A stretch of DNA of 64,000 bases from Fictibacillus sp. BK138 (GTDB taxonomy: Bacteria > Bacillota > Bacilli > Bacillales > Fictibacillaceae). Positions 26,690 to 35,820 of this stretch are shown piece by piece. Positions within the stretch are counted from its first letter, which is position 1. Every line of letters starts with the position of its first letter. The notes under the pieces were generated by a model that did no database searches, was not told the origin of the DNA, and saw nothing but the letters and a program-made list of their open reading frames with translations. Both the position numbers and the translations under genes were made by a program. The DNA lies in contig NZ_SGXL01000001.1 in assembly GCF_004216955.1 (NCBI RefSeq), forward strand, positions 1,763,413 to 1,827,412, read 5' to 3'.

Positions 26690-27187
26690 CTAAAAATCTT
26701 TCCATTCAATTTTTCCACATTTGTTTTCAACATCTATTTCTACTTCAAAATCATGCTTCTCATAAAAGTGAATTAAACGGTCAACGTGATCCCAATCTCT
26801 TTTAGCAATGTAACCTTTAATTATTGGAATATTATTATCTGATGCAGTTTCTTTTAAATACTCCATGCAGATCGATCCATATCCTTTATTAGCGGGTCCT
26901 TTAATATCACCAATATGCAGTGTATGATCATCTTCATAAATCGCATCAATGGCAAAATCCCAGCCATCATATCTTGATTCACAATCGTTTAGCATGATTT
27001 TGCACTGATCCATTTCTTCTGTTTTATATACGATAACAAGGTTATCCTCTTTTGTTTGGTCAACACCGATTACATTGTAGTCTTTCGCTATTTGTTTCAT
27101 ATCGTTCTGTAATCGAAGAAGTTGAAACTCTAGTTCATTCCGGTCAAGTTTGTTTTCTGTTTCTTTTTCAAGTCCAAGCAGCAACAT
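26690..27187 (-). CDS. GNAT-like acetyltransferase-fold protein
   Basis: The 165-residue protein starts with a short coiled coil (ELEFQLLRLQNDMKQIAKDY, about 19-38). Its C-terminal half looks like a GNAT core: beta strand HIGDIKGP, a KGYGSICMEYL loop and helix resembling the acetyl-CoA site (R/Q-x-x-G-x-G/A relaxed), and a HFYEKHDFEVEID ending typical of the family's last strands. A strong AAAGGGGGG site precedes ATG. The substrate is unknown. The coiled-coil start is unusual for a GNAT protein and may mediate dimerisation. Confidence 0.6.
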   Translation of the reverse strand: MLLLGLEKETENKLDRNELEFQLLRLQNDMKQIAKDYNVIGVDQTKEDNLVIVYKTEEMDQCKIMLNDCESRYDGWDFAIDAIYEDDHTLHIGDIKGPANKGYGSICMEYLKETASDNNIPIIKGYIAKRDWDHVDRLIHFYEKHDFEVEIDVENKCGKIEWKDF

Positions 27188-27282
27188 GTAATTCCCCCCT
27201 TTAGATTACTTTTACAGAAACACACAGTTTCCCATTTTACTAAAGGTAAAGAGATATTTCAATTGTAAATTGTTGCCTGCCA

Positions 27283-28554
27283 TTAAGATTGATAAGGTAT
27301 CACATAAAATTCAGTCTGCCTTTTTGTTAGATAATGTAATTTACGACCTTTGAAACACACTGATTCCTCAAGGTATATAGGAATATCCTTATTCCATTCG
27401 GGTATAAATTCTCTAATGTTAAACTCTAATGCATAACACGTATTATTCAAAATCTCTAATTCTCCACGAACAGGAATGGATTCTTGCTTATCAAATAACC
27501 CTATTAATGGACCTGCGGCGTGACAATGGTAACCAATTGGATGAGAATATAGCATGGGTGAAATGCCGCAGGCAACAGCTTTTTTTATTATTTTTTCAAA
27601 GACTTCATTACCTGACATTCCAGGTTTTACCGTATCCATAACGAGATCTTCAAATTTATTAGCTATGATTAAAGCTTTCCGGAGTCCTTCTGGAACTTCA
27701 TGCTCTTCTGGATACAGGACATAGGCTAACTGCTGTGTATCGGAACAAAGACCTAAGTATTCAATGCCGAAATCAAGGTGAACAATATCGCCAGGCTGTA
27801 TAGTGTCTTCAATCCTGTCAGCAGAGGACCCTTTTCTTTGAATGTCAACTGTAGGATAAAAAGAAGTTTTTAATCCAAGATCAAAGGTTTTTTGCCTGAT
27901 CCATTCCACTACTTCTCGAGTTGTAGTTTGATTTGGGGTAATCACTTGATCAGATAAAGCTTGTTTAGCTATTTCACGGGTAATTGACGCCAGTTCTTTA
28001 AATGCTTCCAGTTCAGATTCTGTTCGTAATTGAAGCCAATCAATAGCCAATGGTGCTGAAGACACTAATTTAGATGAGTGCTCCTTTCCAATCGTATCTG
28101 TCATCGTCTGATAAAAGGAATGGCTTAACCCATCACAGAATGAATAATAGGGAGAAACGTTTACCGCGATTTGATCTGGCTGATAGGTATCCATTAGTTT
28201 TCGGAGTATTTCAAACGGACCTTCACCTTTCATCCCTAAGCAGCAGGTATAATAAGGTTCAAATCGTTTATTTGATGAAATTACCAGTCTTTTTACTTTT
28301 TCTGTTTTCTTTTCCCTAATAAATACAAATATCGTTAAACGCCTCGAGCTGTCTATTGAGGAAGGAAAAAGAGTAAGAGCTACTGGATCTTCATGATATT
28401 CTCTGCCTAGTGTAATCCACATATCAAATTTATGCTTATTCATTAGAACAGGCAATAGATCCTCTAGCCTTGTGAGCAGCCATTCATCTGTTATTTTATC
28501 TCTTTCAATTAGGGATTTTATTTTAAAAGTTCTTTGATCTGCTTGGATTGTCAC
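27283..28554 (-). CDS. M24-family metallopeptidase (Xaa-Pro aminopeptidase-like)
   Basis: This 423-residue protein has an N-terminal creatinase-like domain (about 1-180) and a C-terminal pita-bread M24 domain. The five metal ligands can be placed: Asp in VHLDFGIEYLG, Asp in CSDTQQLAY, His in GYHCHAAGP, Glu in YALEFNI and Glu in IYLEESV. It probably cleaves Xaa-Pro peptides or a related small substrate in the cytosol. The start is GTG at 28554 after a GAGAGGA site spaced about 12 nt, rather long; no better in-frame start is visible. Divergent from the flippase gene. Confidence 0.78.
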   Translation of the reverse strand: MTIQADQRTFKIKSLIERDKITDEWLLTRLEDLLPVLMNKHKFDMWITLGREYHEDPVALTLFPSSIDSSRRLTIFVFIREKKTEKVKRLVISSNKRFEPYYTCCLGMKGEGPFEILRKLMDTYQPDQIAVNVSPYYSFCDGLSHSFYQTMTDTIGKEHSSKLVSSAPLAIDWLQLRTESELEAFKELASITREIAKQALSDQVITPNQTTTREVVEWIRQKTFDLGLKTSFYPTVDIQRKGSSADRIEDTIQPGDIVHLDFGIEYLGLCSDTQQLAYVLYPEEHEVPEGLRKALIIANKFEDLVMDTVKPGMSGNEVFEKIIKKAVACGISPMLYSHPIGYHCHAAGPLIGLFDKQESIPVRGELEILNNTCYALEFNIREFIPEWNKDIPIYLEESVCFKGRKLHYLTKRQTEFYVIPYQS

Positions 28555-28665
28555 GATAATTCTCAGTCCTCTCTATCAATGTCTGATTACACTGTTCTCC
28601 TTTCTCTATGCAAAGTCCTTCGTGGTCTTGTTTTATAATTTGATGCATATGAATAGGAGGACAAA

Positions 28666-30018
28666 GTGTACAAGGAGATGCACCATGATATGAATATATT
28701 TTTTCGGGGAGTCCTTTTACTTGCAGCTGCTGCATTAGTGGGAGAAAGCATAGAATTCATTGTGAATATGATACTTGCACGTCAGTTAGGAGAACTAGGA
28801 TTAGGACATTACATGTCAATTTTTCCAACTGTGATTCTAATTATTATCATCGCGAGTCTAGAGCTGCCGATCTCCATATCTAAGTTTGTAGCCGAAAAAG
28901 AAGAAAATCAGCATTACAGTATGCTGAAGCATGCGACTAAGCTAACACTTATTCTAACGGCAGCTATGATTATTATTGCTGTATTTATACTGCCTTATAT
29001 CCCAGTGTTCAACAGTTATCATCCGCTTGTAAGATGGTTGATGGTGTTATTAATTCCCCTTATCTCACTGACCTCGATCGCAAGAGGATTTTTCATGGGG
29101 AAACAGCAGATGGGAAAACTCGCTTTTTCAAATTTATTTCGTAAATTTGTACAGCTCGTATTGCTGGCAGGTATTTATCAATTGTTCTCTTTTGATAGAG
29201 AAACAGCTATCTTAATTGCATTAGCTACTTTCGTTGGCAGTGAACTTGTTGTCTTTGTTTATTTGTTTACCGCTTATTTGCTGCAATTCAGGAAAATGAA
29301 ATATCAATCGAACCAAGATTTAAGTGCAGGTGAAGTTACAAAAAGTTTAATGGCCGTGACAATCCCAACGACAGGACTGCGGCTTTTTCATGCATTTACA
29401 AATGCAGTTCAGCCTTTTTTGATTAAATACTCACTTACGTTGACCGGACTATCTGATGTGGCAGCAACTGAACAGTTCGGGCTTCTTGCAGGTGTTGCTA
29501 TCACGATTGGTTTCTTTCCTGCATTTATCGCACACTCTTTGCTCGTGGTCTTAATCCCGACTGTCTCAGAAGCGACTGCAAAAAAAGATGTAGATACTTT
29601 GAAAATGCTTCTAATAAGGGTTATGAAAATTACTGCAGCTTATGGTTTTCCTGCAGTTATCATTTTTCTTTTGTTTTCTGAGAAATTGACGGTGATGTTC
29701 TTTCACTCTGCTTCGGCTGCAGTCTATCTTGAGCTATTATGGCCATGCTTTTTATTTACGTTTTTTTTAATCCCTCTTCAGGCATATTTAATTGGTCTAG
29801 GATTGATCACTACTGCTTTTATCCAGTCTATATGGTCAACAGTTATTTCTTTTTTTCTTATGTATTTACTTGGTTCACAGCCTTCATTTGGAATGCACGG
29901 TGTTATCATTGGTATGAATGCAGGTTCCGTTCTTCTTATGCTGCTTCATTACTTTTCAGTCTGCAAAGCGATCGGAATTACCTTTTGGCTGAGTGCAAGG
30001 AACAATTTTCAAGAATAA
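28666..30018 (+). CDS. YkvU/SpoVB-type polysaccharide flippase (MOP superfamily)
   Basis: The product (450 aa) has 12-14 membrane helices and belongs to the MVF/MOP flippase superfamily. Family features are ESIEFIVNMILARQLGELGLGHYMSIFP at the first helices, ISISKFVAEK (about 66-75) and the repeated ARGFFMGKQQM loop. Length and motifs fit B. subtilis YkvU, a spore-membrane protein related to SpoVB, better than MurJ. It may move a lipid-linked precursor during sporulation (inference). GTG at 28666 with AGGAGG 5 nt upstream is preferred; ATG at 28678 or 28690 is possible. Terminated by a strong hairpin. Confidence 0.75.
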   Translation: MYKEMHHDMNIFFRGVLLLAAAALVGESIEFIVNMILARQLGELGLGHYMSIFPTVILIIIIASLELPISISKFVAEKEENQHYSMLKHATKLTLILTAAMIIIAVFILPYIPVFNSYHPLVRWLMVLLIPLISLTSIARGFFMGKQQMGKLAFSNLFRKFVQLVLLAGIYQLFSFDRETAILIALATFVGSELVVFVYLFTAYLLQFRKMKYQSNQDLSAGEVTKSLMAVTIPTTGLRLFHAFTNAVQPFLIKYSLTLTGLSDVAATEQFGLLAGVAITIGFFPAFIAHSLLVVLIPTVSEATAKKDVDTLKMLLIRVMKITAAYGFPAVIIFLLFSEKLTVMFFHSASAAVYLELLWPCFLFTFFLIPLQAYLIGLGLITTAFIQSIWSTVISFFLMYLLGSQPSFGMHGVIIGMNAGSVLLMLLHYFSVCKAIGITFWLSARNNFQE

Positions 30019-30021
30019 AAA

Positions 30022-30064
30022 AAGAGCATCTCTTAAAGGGAAATTCCTTAAGAGATGCTTTTTA
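30022..30064. terminator. Bidirectional terminator
   Basis: GCATCTCTTAA (30026-30036) and TTAAGAGATGC (30048-30058) pair perfectly. The flanks are A-rich on the left and T-rich on the right, so it works for both the flippase gene and the converging minus-strand gene. Confidence 0.88.
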
Positions 30065-30502
30065 TCAGACAACTTTGTGAGTATGAGCAAGGACTGCGCG
30101 AAAGTTATAAGGGCTATTTTCTTGTTTTACGAACGCCCATTGATTAGGAATACGAGATTGTAAAAATTCAAGCTGTGATTCGTTCAAACCTAGCTCAAGC
30201 CATGAGTCACCGATCTTAAAATGTTCCTCTTCCTTGAAAGAAAATCTTGTCTGAAGCAAATTTTGTAACCCTCTAATTGTAATAAACTTAAACATATAGC
30301 CATTATGAATAGCGTGTACAATATCCTCCCAATGCTCTTCAGCGTATTGAAAGAAGTTGAGCAAGCTAGCTTCTTCTTTACCTATATGACGCAAAGCACT
30401 AATATTTTTTTGTCTAATAACATCTACCAAATGATCTCCGTCAACCCCTCCAGCAATTGCAGCTTCAAGTAATAAGCCGGCTGGCATTGATAATTTCACC
30501 AT
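30065..30502 (-). CDS. Conserved-looking protein of unknown function
   Basis: The 145-residue soluble protein begins MVKLSMPAGLLLEAAIAGGV and ends NFRAVLAHTHKVV; a GGGGGATT site precedes ATG. It looks largely alpha-helical, with a central WEDIVHAIHNGYMFKFITIRGL block and a Trp-rich DSWLELGL...IPNQWAFVKQ region. No signal peptide, metal motif or catalytic signature is evident, and I cannot name a family. It lies 25 nt downstream of the TspO-like gene and could be co-transcribed with it. Confidence 0.6.
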   Translation of the reverse strand: MVKLSMPAGLLLEAAIAGGVDGDHLVDVIRQKNISALRHIGKEEASLLNFFQYAEEHWEDIVHAIHNGYMFKFITIRGLQNLLQTRFSFKEEEHFKIGDSWLELGLNESQLEFLQSRIPNQWAFVKQENSPYNFRAVLAHTHKVV

Positions 30503-30527
30503 ACTAATCCCCCAATTTTTAAATAAA

Positions 30528-31286
30528 TTAAGTACGCATTGGTCTTAAAATATTTGTCCGTTTTGATGCTCTCCAAATAATGAATAACAAAAGCAATACA
30601 GCTAAAGAGAAGCTTAAATTAGCAATGATATCTAGATCACCCATATGCCTTATACCAATACCGATAAACGCCCAAACGAAAACGAGCGGATAAATGAAAT
30701 CATCCTTTTTAAAAGCAAAAACAATGGCTAATATCGTTCCAACTATAAGCATAGTAATCGTCCAAGTTTCTGAAGAAAGCCCGAAACCATTCCATCCCGA
30801 ATATTTAAGTACAACGGAAGTATTAACGATAGTAGCTACACTTACCCATCCTAGATAGATTGAAAAAGGAGCCAGAACAAATCTTGGGCGATTCTCATCG
30901 CTTTGGATTTTTGAATAAATAATGATTAAAGAAAGCAGTAATCCTATCATTACAATAAGTGAGGAAATCAGTTTTTCATAGTGCCACACAAAAATCCAAA
31001 GGCAGTTAAATAAACAGCTAATAACAAACCAATAACCTATTTTTTTGAAAGCAGGTTGATTAATATGTTTAGGCATGGCTAGATAAAATACCCATATAGC
31101 CAGCAACGTATAGATTAATCCCCAAATCGAGAATACATATCCTGCTGGTGTAATAAGGACATTATACTTAGCTGACAGTGCACCTGTTGTATTCCCGTTT
31201 AACGGTAACGCGTTTGCCAGATAATTAACTAAAATAACTGCTCCTAGAGCCAATATATTACAATACGCTCTAAACTTTTCGGACAT
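30528..31286 (-). CDS. TspO/MBR-related membrane protein
   Basis: The 252-residue protein has about seven to eight helices. The segment PAGYVFSIWGLIYTLLAIWVFY (near 47-68) corresponds to the P-x-G-W-V-F signature of TspO/MBR tryptophan-rich sensory proteins, and NYLANALPLNG precedes it as in TspO. It is longer than classical TspO (about 160 aa), matching a long bacterial branch often simply called tryptophan-rich sensory protein. Ligand (porphyrin-like in TspO) and role are not established here. TAGGAGG precedes ATG. Confidence 0.72.
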   Translation of the reverse strand: MSEKFRAYCNILALGAVILVNYLANALPLNGNTTGALSAKYNVLITPAGYVFSIWGLIYTLLAIWVFYLAMPKHINQPAFKKIGYWFVISCLFNCLWIFVWHYEKLISSLIVMIGLLLSLIIIYSKIQSDENRPRFVLAPFSIYLGWVSVATIVNTSVVLKYSGWNGFGLSSETWTITMLIVGTILAIVFAFKKDDFIYPLVFVWAFIGIGIRHMGDLDIIANLSFSLAVLLLLFIIWRASKRTNILRPMRT

Positions 31287-31350
31287 CTGTTGTACCTCCT
31301 AATAGGATCTCTTTAATCTTATATACCCCATTTAGAGATTGTTTATGAGA

Positions 31351-31722
31351 GGCTGTTTTTTTATACATTGTTGCTCTAGTAAGTAGTTGATTTCCACTCC
31401 AGTTGGCTCGCTTTCCATGGGGCGTGCGGTGAGCTTCCTGCCGCTACACGCCATTAGGAGTCTCACATTCAAAGAAGTTGTTGTGCTCCTGCGTCTAAAA
31501 GTAAATTCTGACGAAGTGTGTTCCTCGTCGGATGCCTTGCGAGAAGAATACTCAAGTAGGAGGCACGCTCGTCCCATAGGACAAGGAAGGCTTCGGCAGC
31601 GAAACATCTTACGAAGAAAATGTGACTTTCCATTTTCGAGGAGTCGGCAACCTTGCTCTTCAATCAACTTGCATAGGTAGAGAAAAGAATCATTCAAAAA
31701 CAACAAGCTTTAGAAATGAGCC
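31351..31722 (-). repeat. Dispersed MITE-like repeat, copy C (long form)
   Basis: The left end GGCTGTTTTTTTATACATTG and the reverse complement of the right end (GGCTCATTTCTAAAGCTTGT) are the same terminal inverted repeat as in copies B and E, here in minus orientation. Inside, GTAGTTGATTTCC and TCTTCAATCAAC bound the core (about 31384-31669). An extra internal module including GTGCTCCTGCGTCTA is shared with copy D. It lies between tspO-like and ABC genes. Confidence 0.78.
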
Positions 31723-31730
31723 TTATGAGA

Positions 31731-31758
31731 AAAGGCAATCCTTATTTGGACTGCCTTT
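31731..31758 (-). terminator. Terminator of the ABC exporter operon
   Basis: On the minus strand AAGGCAGTCC pairs with GGATTGCCTT around a 6-nt loop, followed by a short T-rich run. It is 9 nt beyond the stop codon. Confidence 0.75.
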
Positions 31759-31766
31759 CCAGAAGG

Positions 31767-33545
31767 TTAATTGCTAAATGCCTGAGTGCCAATTTCTGCT
31801 TCACGTTTGAATAAGCGGCTGTAAACACCATGTTCTGATTCAAGCAGTGATTCATGTTTCCCGGTTTCAATCATTCTGCCGTTTTCAATAACGATAATGC
31901 GATTTGCAGCAAGGACCGTTGATAATCGATGTGAGATGATAAAAACAGTTTGCTTCAATTTTCTCTTGTTGATCGCTTCATTAACCTGAACCTCTGTAAT
32001 AGGATCAAGTGCAGAACTTGCTTCATCCAGGATAAGAATAGCCGCATCCTTCACAAGAGCCCTGGCAAGAGACAATCTTTGTTTTTGACCGCCAGATAAT
32101 AAACTTCCCCGCTCTCCTACCAATGTGTTTAAGCCTTCAGGCAGTGTTTGGATAAAATCTCCTAGACCGCTGTCATTTATTGCACTTAATAACTCTTCAT
32201 CAGTAGCATCAGGCTTCGCTATCCGGAGATTATCAGCAAGTGAACCGTTCCGCAGCTGAACATCCTGTGAAACAATAGCGATCTGTGAACGAAGCCACCC
32301 AGCATTAATAGATGAAATATCTTTGCCATCTAAAAGAATAGAACCGCTGTCTGGTTCATATAGACGGAGTAATAAATCGACGATCGTAGATTTCCCGGAA
32401 CCGCTAGGACCGACAAGTGCGATCGCTTCACCAGGCTGTACGATAAATGATAAGCCTTTAAGCACTTGTTCATCTTTTTCAGGATAGCCAAACGCTACAT
32501 CCCTTAATTCAATCGACCCCACTACTTGAGGCAAGGTTATACCTTTTTCGGTTTCTGCATTTGAAGTCTTTTCGCTTAATAAAATCTCAGAACGATCGAG
32601 AGCTGGCCCGGTCCTTCTTACAGATAGCCAGTTTCTGAGCATTTTCTGCATTTCATTTGCAGCAATTGCAACAAGGCCAGCAGCTGTAAGCATCTCACCT
32701 GCAGTCAATCTATCATTCCAGATTAAATAAGCGCTCAGCCCATAAACAACCGCTAAACCAAGTCCATTATAACTCCCGATAACGACGATTGATTGCATAC
32801 GTGCTTTTAATTCGTACCGAGATTCTTTTATGAACGATTTGCGGATTTCAGCAACACTTTGCACTTCTCCGTCAGAAACACCAAGAACTCTTGATAGGTG
32901 GATGCCTGTAACAGACTCACGAAGTCTTTCAAGATAACGAGATGCTTCTTTTCTGGCGTTTGCTGATGCTTGGCGTGTTCTTTGCCCCACTGCATTAGAT
33001 GTTAAATAGAAGATAACCCCTAACACTACGCTTGTTATCATAAGGTATGGATGAATCCAAAGCAAAACGATGCTATAAAGGATTACTCCTTGAACGGAAG
33101 CCATGAAGGTAGAACCTTCCCATGCAAGGAAATTGTGTAGGGTATCAGGGTCGTCAGATACCCTTGCCATCATCTCCCCAGATTGATTGTTCTGGTAAAA
33201 AGAGAACGGCAAGATCTGCAGATGTTTAAACAAACGAAGTTTTTGCCAGTTCGTTACCGATTTAGCAACCTGGTGACAAAAGTATTCATCAATTACCATT
33301 AAGATTAAGTCAGCAACAGCTGCAAAGACGAGGAGCCACATTAATCCCCATAAAAGCTTATTAGACTCTCCAGGTAGGATTGTATCAACTAACCATCCAA
33401 GAGCCAGTGTTGGAATAAGCGCAGAGAAAACTTGGCTTACTGCAATGACAAAAGCATCTGCGAACACCCATTTTTTATGTGGTTTTAAAAAGGCAAGAAC
33501 GCGCCTGCCGTCACGGTTTTTCGGTTTGGCCGCTAATTGGCTCAT
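31767..33545 (-). CDS. ABC exporter half-transporter, second subunit
   Basis: The 592-residue protein has an N-terminal six-helix exporter domain (about 25-320) and a C-terminal ATPase domain. Walker A is ALVGPSGSGKST (about 380-391), the signature LSGGQKQR, Walker B ILILDEASSALD and the switch His IISHRL. The catalytic Glu is intact. The start ATG overlaps the stop of the preceding ABC gene by 4 nt, so the two are almost certainly a heterodimer. Exported substrate unknown; relatives include multidrug and lipid exporters of the BmrCD/YknUV type. Confidence 0.87.
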   Translation of the reverse strand: MSQLAAKPKNRDGRRVLAFLKPHKKWVFADAFVIAVSQVFSALIPTLALGWLVDTILPGESNKLLWGLMWLLVFAAVADLILMVIDEYFCHQVAKSVTNWQKLRLFKHLQILPFSFYQNNQSGEMMARVSDDPDTLHNFLAWEGSTFMASVQGVILYSIVLLWIHPYLMITSVVLGVIFYLTSNAVGQRTRQASANARKEASRYLERLRESVTGIHLSRVLGVSDGEVQSVAEIRKSFIKESRYELKARMQSIVVIGSYNGLGLAVVYGLSAYLIWNDRLTAGEMLTAAGLVAIAANEMQKMLRNWLSVRRTGPALDRSEILLSEKTSNAETEKGITLPQVVGSIELRDVAFGYPEKDEQVLKGLSFIVQPGEAIALVGPSGSGKSTIVDLLLRLYEPDSGSILLDGKDISSINAGWLRSQIAIVSQDVQLRNGSLADNLRIAKPDATDEELLSAINDSGLGDFIQTLPEGLNTLVGERGSLLSGGQKQRLSLARALVKDAAILILDEASSALDPITEVQVNEAINKRKLKQTVFIISHRLSTVLAANRIIVIENGRMIETGKHESLLESEHGVYSRLFKREAEIGTQAFSN

Positions 33546-35281
33546 ATCGCTCTCTCCTTTTCTAATTCACTGTATTGGGCCATATAGAGTTCATAGTACT
33601 GTCCTCTTTGTGCAAGAAGTTCCTCATGAGTTCCTTGTTCTGCAACAATGCCCTTATCCAAGAGCAAAATTTTGTCCGCTTCTCGAACTGTAACGAGACG
33701 GTGAGCAATGGTAATTGTTGTTCGGCCAGGGATAAGGTTCTCTAAAGCAGCTTGAACACGTTCTTCCGTTTCACCATCAAGAGAAGAAGTTGCTTCATCA
33801 AAGATTAATAGAGCTGGATGTCTTAAGATGGCCCTTGCTAAAGCAACACGTTGCCTTTGACCTCCTGATAGTTTAAGACCACGTTCTCCCACTATGGTTT
33901 CATATCCATTGGGGAGTGCAGCAATAAATTCCGTTAGTCCCGATGCTGCACATGCTGCATCTAAATCTTCCTGAGTCGCATTTTTTCTTCCATATAATAG
34001 ATTCATGCGAAGTGTGTTGTTTAATAGAAAAGTTTCTTGTGACACAACTCCGACTTGCTGACGGAAAGAATTGCGGTTGTAATCAAATAGATTTTGCTGA
34101 TCTACTTCGATGGTTCCTGCTTCAGGTTCGTATAGACCAAGCAGTAATTGTATAAGAGTTGATTTTCCCCCGCCGCTCGTTCCGACTATTCCTATGTGCT
34201 GACCGGATTTCATGCTAAGAGACACACCTTTAAGAACATATTCATCATTTCCAGGATAGCGGAACCATAGATTATTAACGTCTATATCCCCACGTATTGC
34301 GTTCATTTTTGGCAGGTTCTCTTCATGTTCAACCGGGAGGTCAAAATATTCATAGATTCGTTGCAGGGCAGGTATTGCCTGCTGGATGATTAATGCATTC
34401 TCTGCAAGAGAACGAATAGGGAAAAACATCGTAGGAATAAAGCCGAGACATGCTACGAGCGTCCCCACTGATATGGTATTGTTCCAAACAGCCATTCCTC
34501 CTACTAACATAACGACACCAGGTGTTGCAATATTGAATAGATTACCCAGTCTCCAGTTTACTTTACCGATCAAGGCAGCACGAATCGAATAGTTTTTCCA
34601 GTCCGTAAGTTTATTATCTTGTGTATGTACTTCTCGTTCTTGTGTTTGGAATGTACGAACAAGTCTTGTGGATTCGATACTTTCTTGAAGATGATGATAG
34701 ATGTCAGCACGCATATCACGCTGCACTGCACTCATTTTTCTCATCGTATTTCCAAGTTTAAATGATGGGTATAAATAAATTGCGAATACACAGAACATAA
34801 CGATCGCCACAGGCCAATATAGAGCAAATACTGCGATAAATGCAGCTACAGCACTGACCACCTGCTGGACAAATCGAGGTACAACAGTGTTATTCAAGTT
34901 TTGTACAGCTTCTACATCATGCGTAAGGCGATAAAGCATATCCCCGCGAGGCGTAGTCGTAAAGAATGACATAGGTGTACGATGCAATCGTCCAAAAGCT
35001 CTCATCTGCATATCAGTAATCACATCCAAGCCAATCTGAACCTGAATATATTCTTGAAGTGATTCGAAAACCACTTTAAATAAAAATGCAAACAGTACTC
35101 CTGCCACAAGCCAGCCGATCATATCTGTCATTTGATTTGGAAGCACTTCATCCACTAGCTTTCCGGCTAATATAGGAGGTATTACCGTAAAAGCACCTCC
35201 GATTAGTGAACAACCAAAAGCAAGCAGAAGCCCCCTCCAATAAGGTTTAAAATGCTTAAGTGTCTCTCTTAAAAGCTTCAT
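33542..35281 (-). CDS. ABC exporter half-transporter, first subunit
   Basis: The 579-residue protein has a membrane domain (about 1-320, with the coupling segment QIGLDVITDMQMRAFGRL) followed by an ATPase domain. Walker A is GIVGTSGGGKST (about 370-381), the signature LSGGQRQR, Walker B LLIFDEATSSLD and the switch His TIAHRL. It also has a full set of catalytic residues, unlike BmrC/TM287-type partners in which one site is degenerate. GAGGGGG precedes ATG. It is the first gene of a two-gene operon ending at 31731. Confidence 0.87.
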   Translation of the reverse strand: MKLLRETLKHFKPYWRGLLLAFGCSLIGGAFTVIPPILAGKLVDEVLPNQMTDMIGWLVAGVLFAFLFKVVFESLQEYIQVQIGLDVITDMQMRAFGRLHRTPMSFFTTTPRGDMLYRLTHDVEAVQNLNNTVVPRFVQQVVSAVAAFIAVFALYWPVAIVMFCVFAIYLYPSFKLGNTMRKMSAVQRDMRADIYHHLQESIESTRLVRTFQTQEREVHTQDNKLTDWKNYSIRAALIGKVNWRLGNLFNIATPGVVMLVGGMAVWNNTISVGTLVACLGFIPTMFFPIRSLAENALIIQQAIPALQRIYEYFDLPVEHEENLPKMNAIRGDIDVNNLWFRYPGNDEYVLKGVSLSMKSGQHIGIVGTSGGGKSTLIQLLLGLYEPEAGTIEVDQQNLFDYNRNSFRQQVGVVSQETFLLNNTLRMNLLYGRKNATQEDLDAACAASGLTEFIAALPNGYETIVGERGLKLSGGQRQRVALARAILRHPALLIFDEATSSLDGETEERVQAALENLIPGRTTITIAHRLVTVREADKILLLDKGIVAEQGTHEELLAQRGQYYELYMAQYSELEKERAI

Positions 35282-35414
35282 ATTTATTTCCCCCTCTCGC
35301 TCCTAAGCACTTTATTTTAAACCATTTTCTAAAAATTATCATTATTTTTACTTGTTATTTTTTTCAATATAAGAAAAATATATGAAGTATTTATTTAATC
35401 AATTATAAAAAAAT

Positions 35415-35684
35415 TGATGGTATAAACTTTGTAGCTCTTTGAAAGTGGTTGATTTCCTCTCCAGGATGCTCGCTTTCCGTGGGGTGTGCGGTGAACCTCC
35501 TAGCGCAAGATTTATGTACAATGAAGCATTTGTGCTCCTGCGTCTACATGCAAATCCTGTCGATGTGGCTTCCTCGTCGCATGCCTTTCGAGATGATTAT
35601 TCATGTAGCTTGCACGCTCCAATCAACTTATCTACGAAGAGAATTGAACAAAGTGCCTCCAGCAACAATTTTTTAGAGAAGAGC
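35415..35684 (-). repeat. Dispersed MITE-like repeat, copy D (long form)
   Basis: The core runs from GTGGTTGATTTCC (near 35445) to GCTCCAATCAACTT (35628) in minus orientation. The right terminal repeat is clear (reverse complement GCTCTTCTCTAAAAAATTG), while the left is worn. It contains the internal module GTGCTCCTGCGTCTACATG seen in copy C. With the terminator at 35750-35808 it fills most of the 539-nt gap between the ABC operon and the Rieske gene; the rest shows only AT-rich sequence. Confidence 0.7.
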
Positions 35685-35749
35685 TTTTAAAGAGAAGAGC
35701 TAATTAATAATAGTTCCTATTCTTAAAAAGAAATAACGAACAAAAACAA

Positions 35750-35808
35750 AAAAAGACCAACACCAAAAGTCGCTTATATTGCAACTGTTTGGTATCGTCT
35801 TTTTGAGT
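35750..35808 (-). terminator. Terminator of the Rieske/FAD gene
   Basis: AAAAAGAC and ACCAAA on the left pair with TTTGGT and GTCTTTTT on the right around a long loop. A T-run follows on the minus strand, 13 nt beyond the stop codon. Confidence 0.6.
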
Positions 35809-35820
35809 GATTTTTGGGGT

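Noticed and set aside
31387-31680. Open frames of 60-120 codons on both strands at 31.3-31.7 kb, and similar ones at 35.4-35.7, 25.6-25.8 and 39.1-39.3 kb
   Set aside because: All coincide with the GC-rich dispersed repeat and change frame between copies; no start signals.
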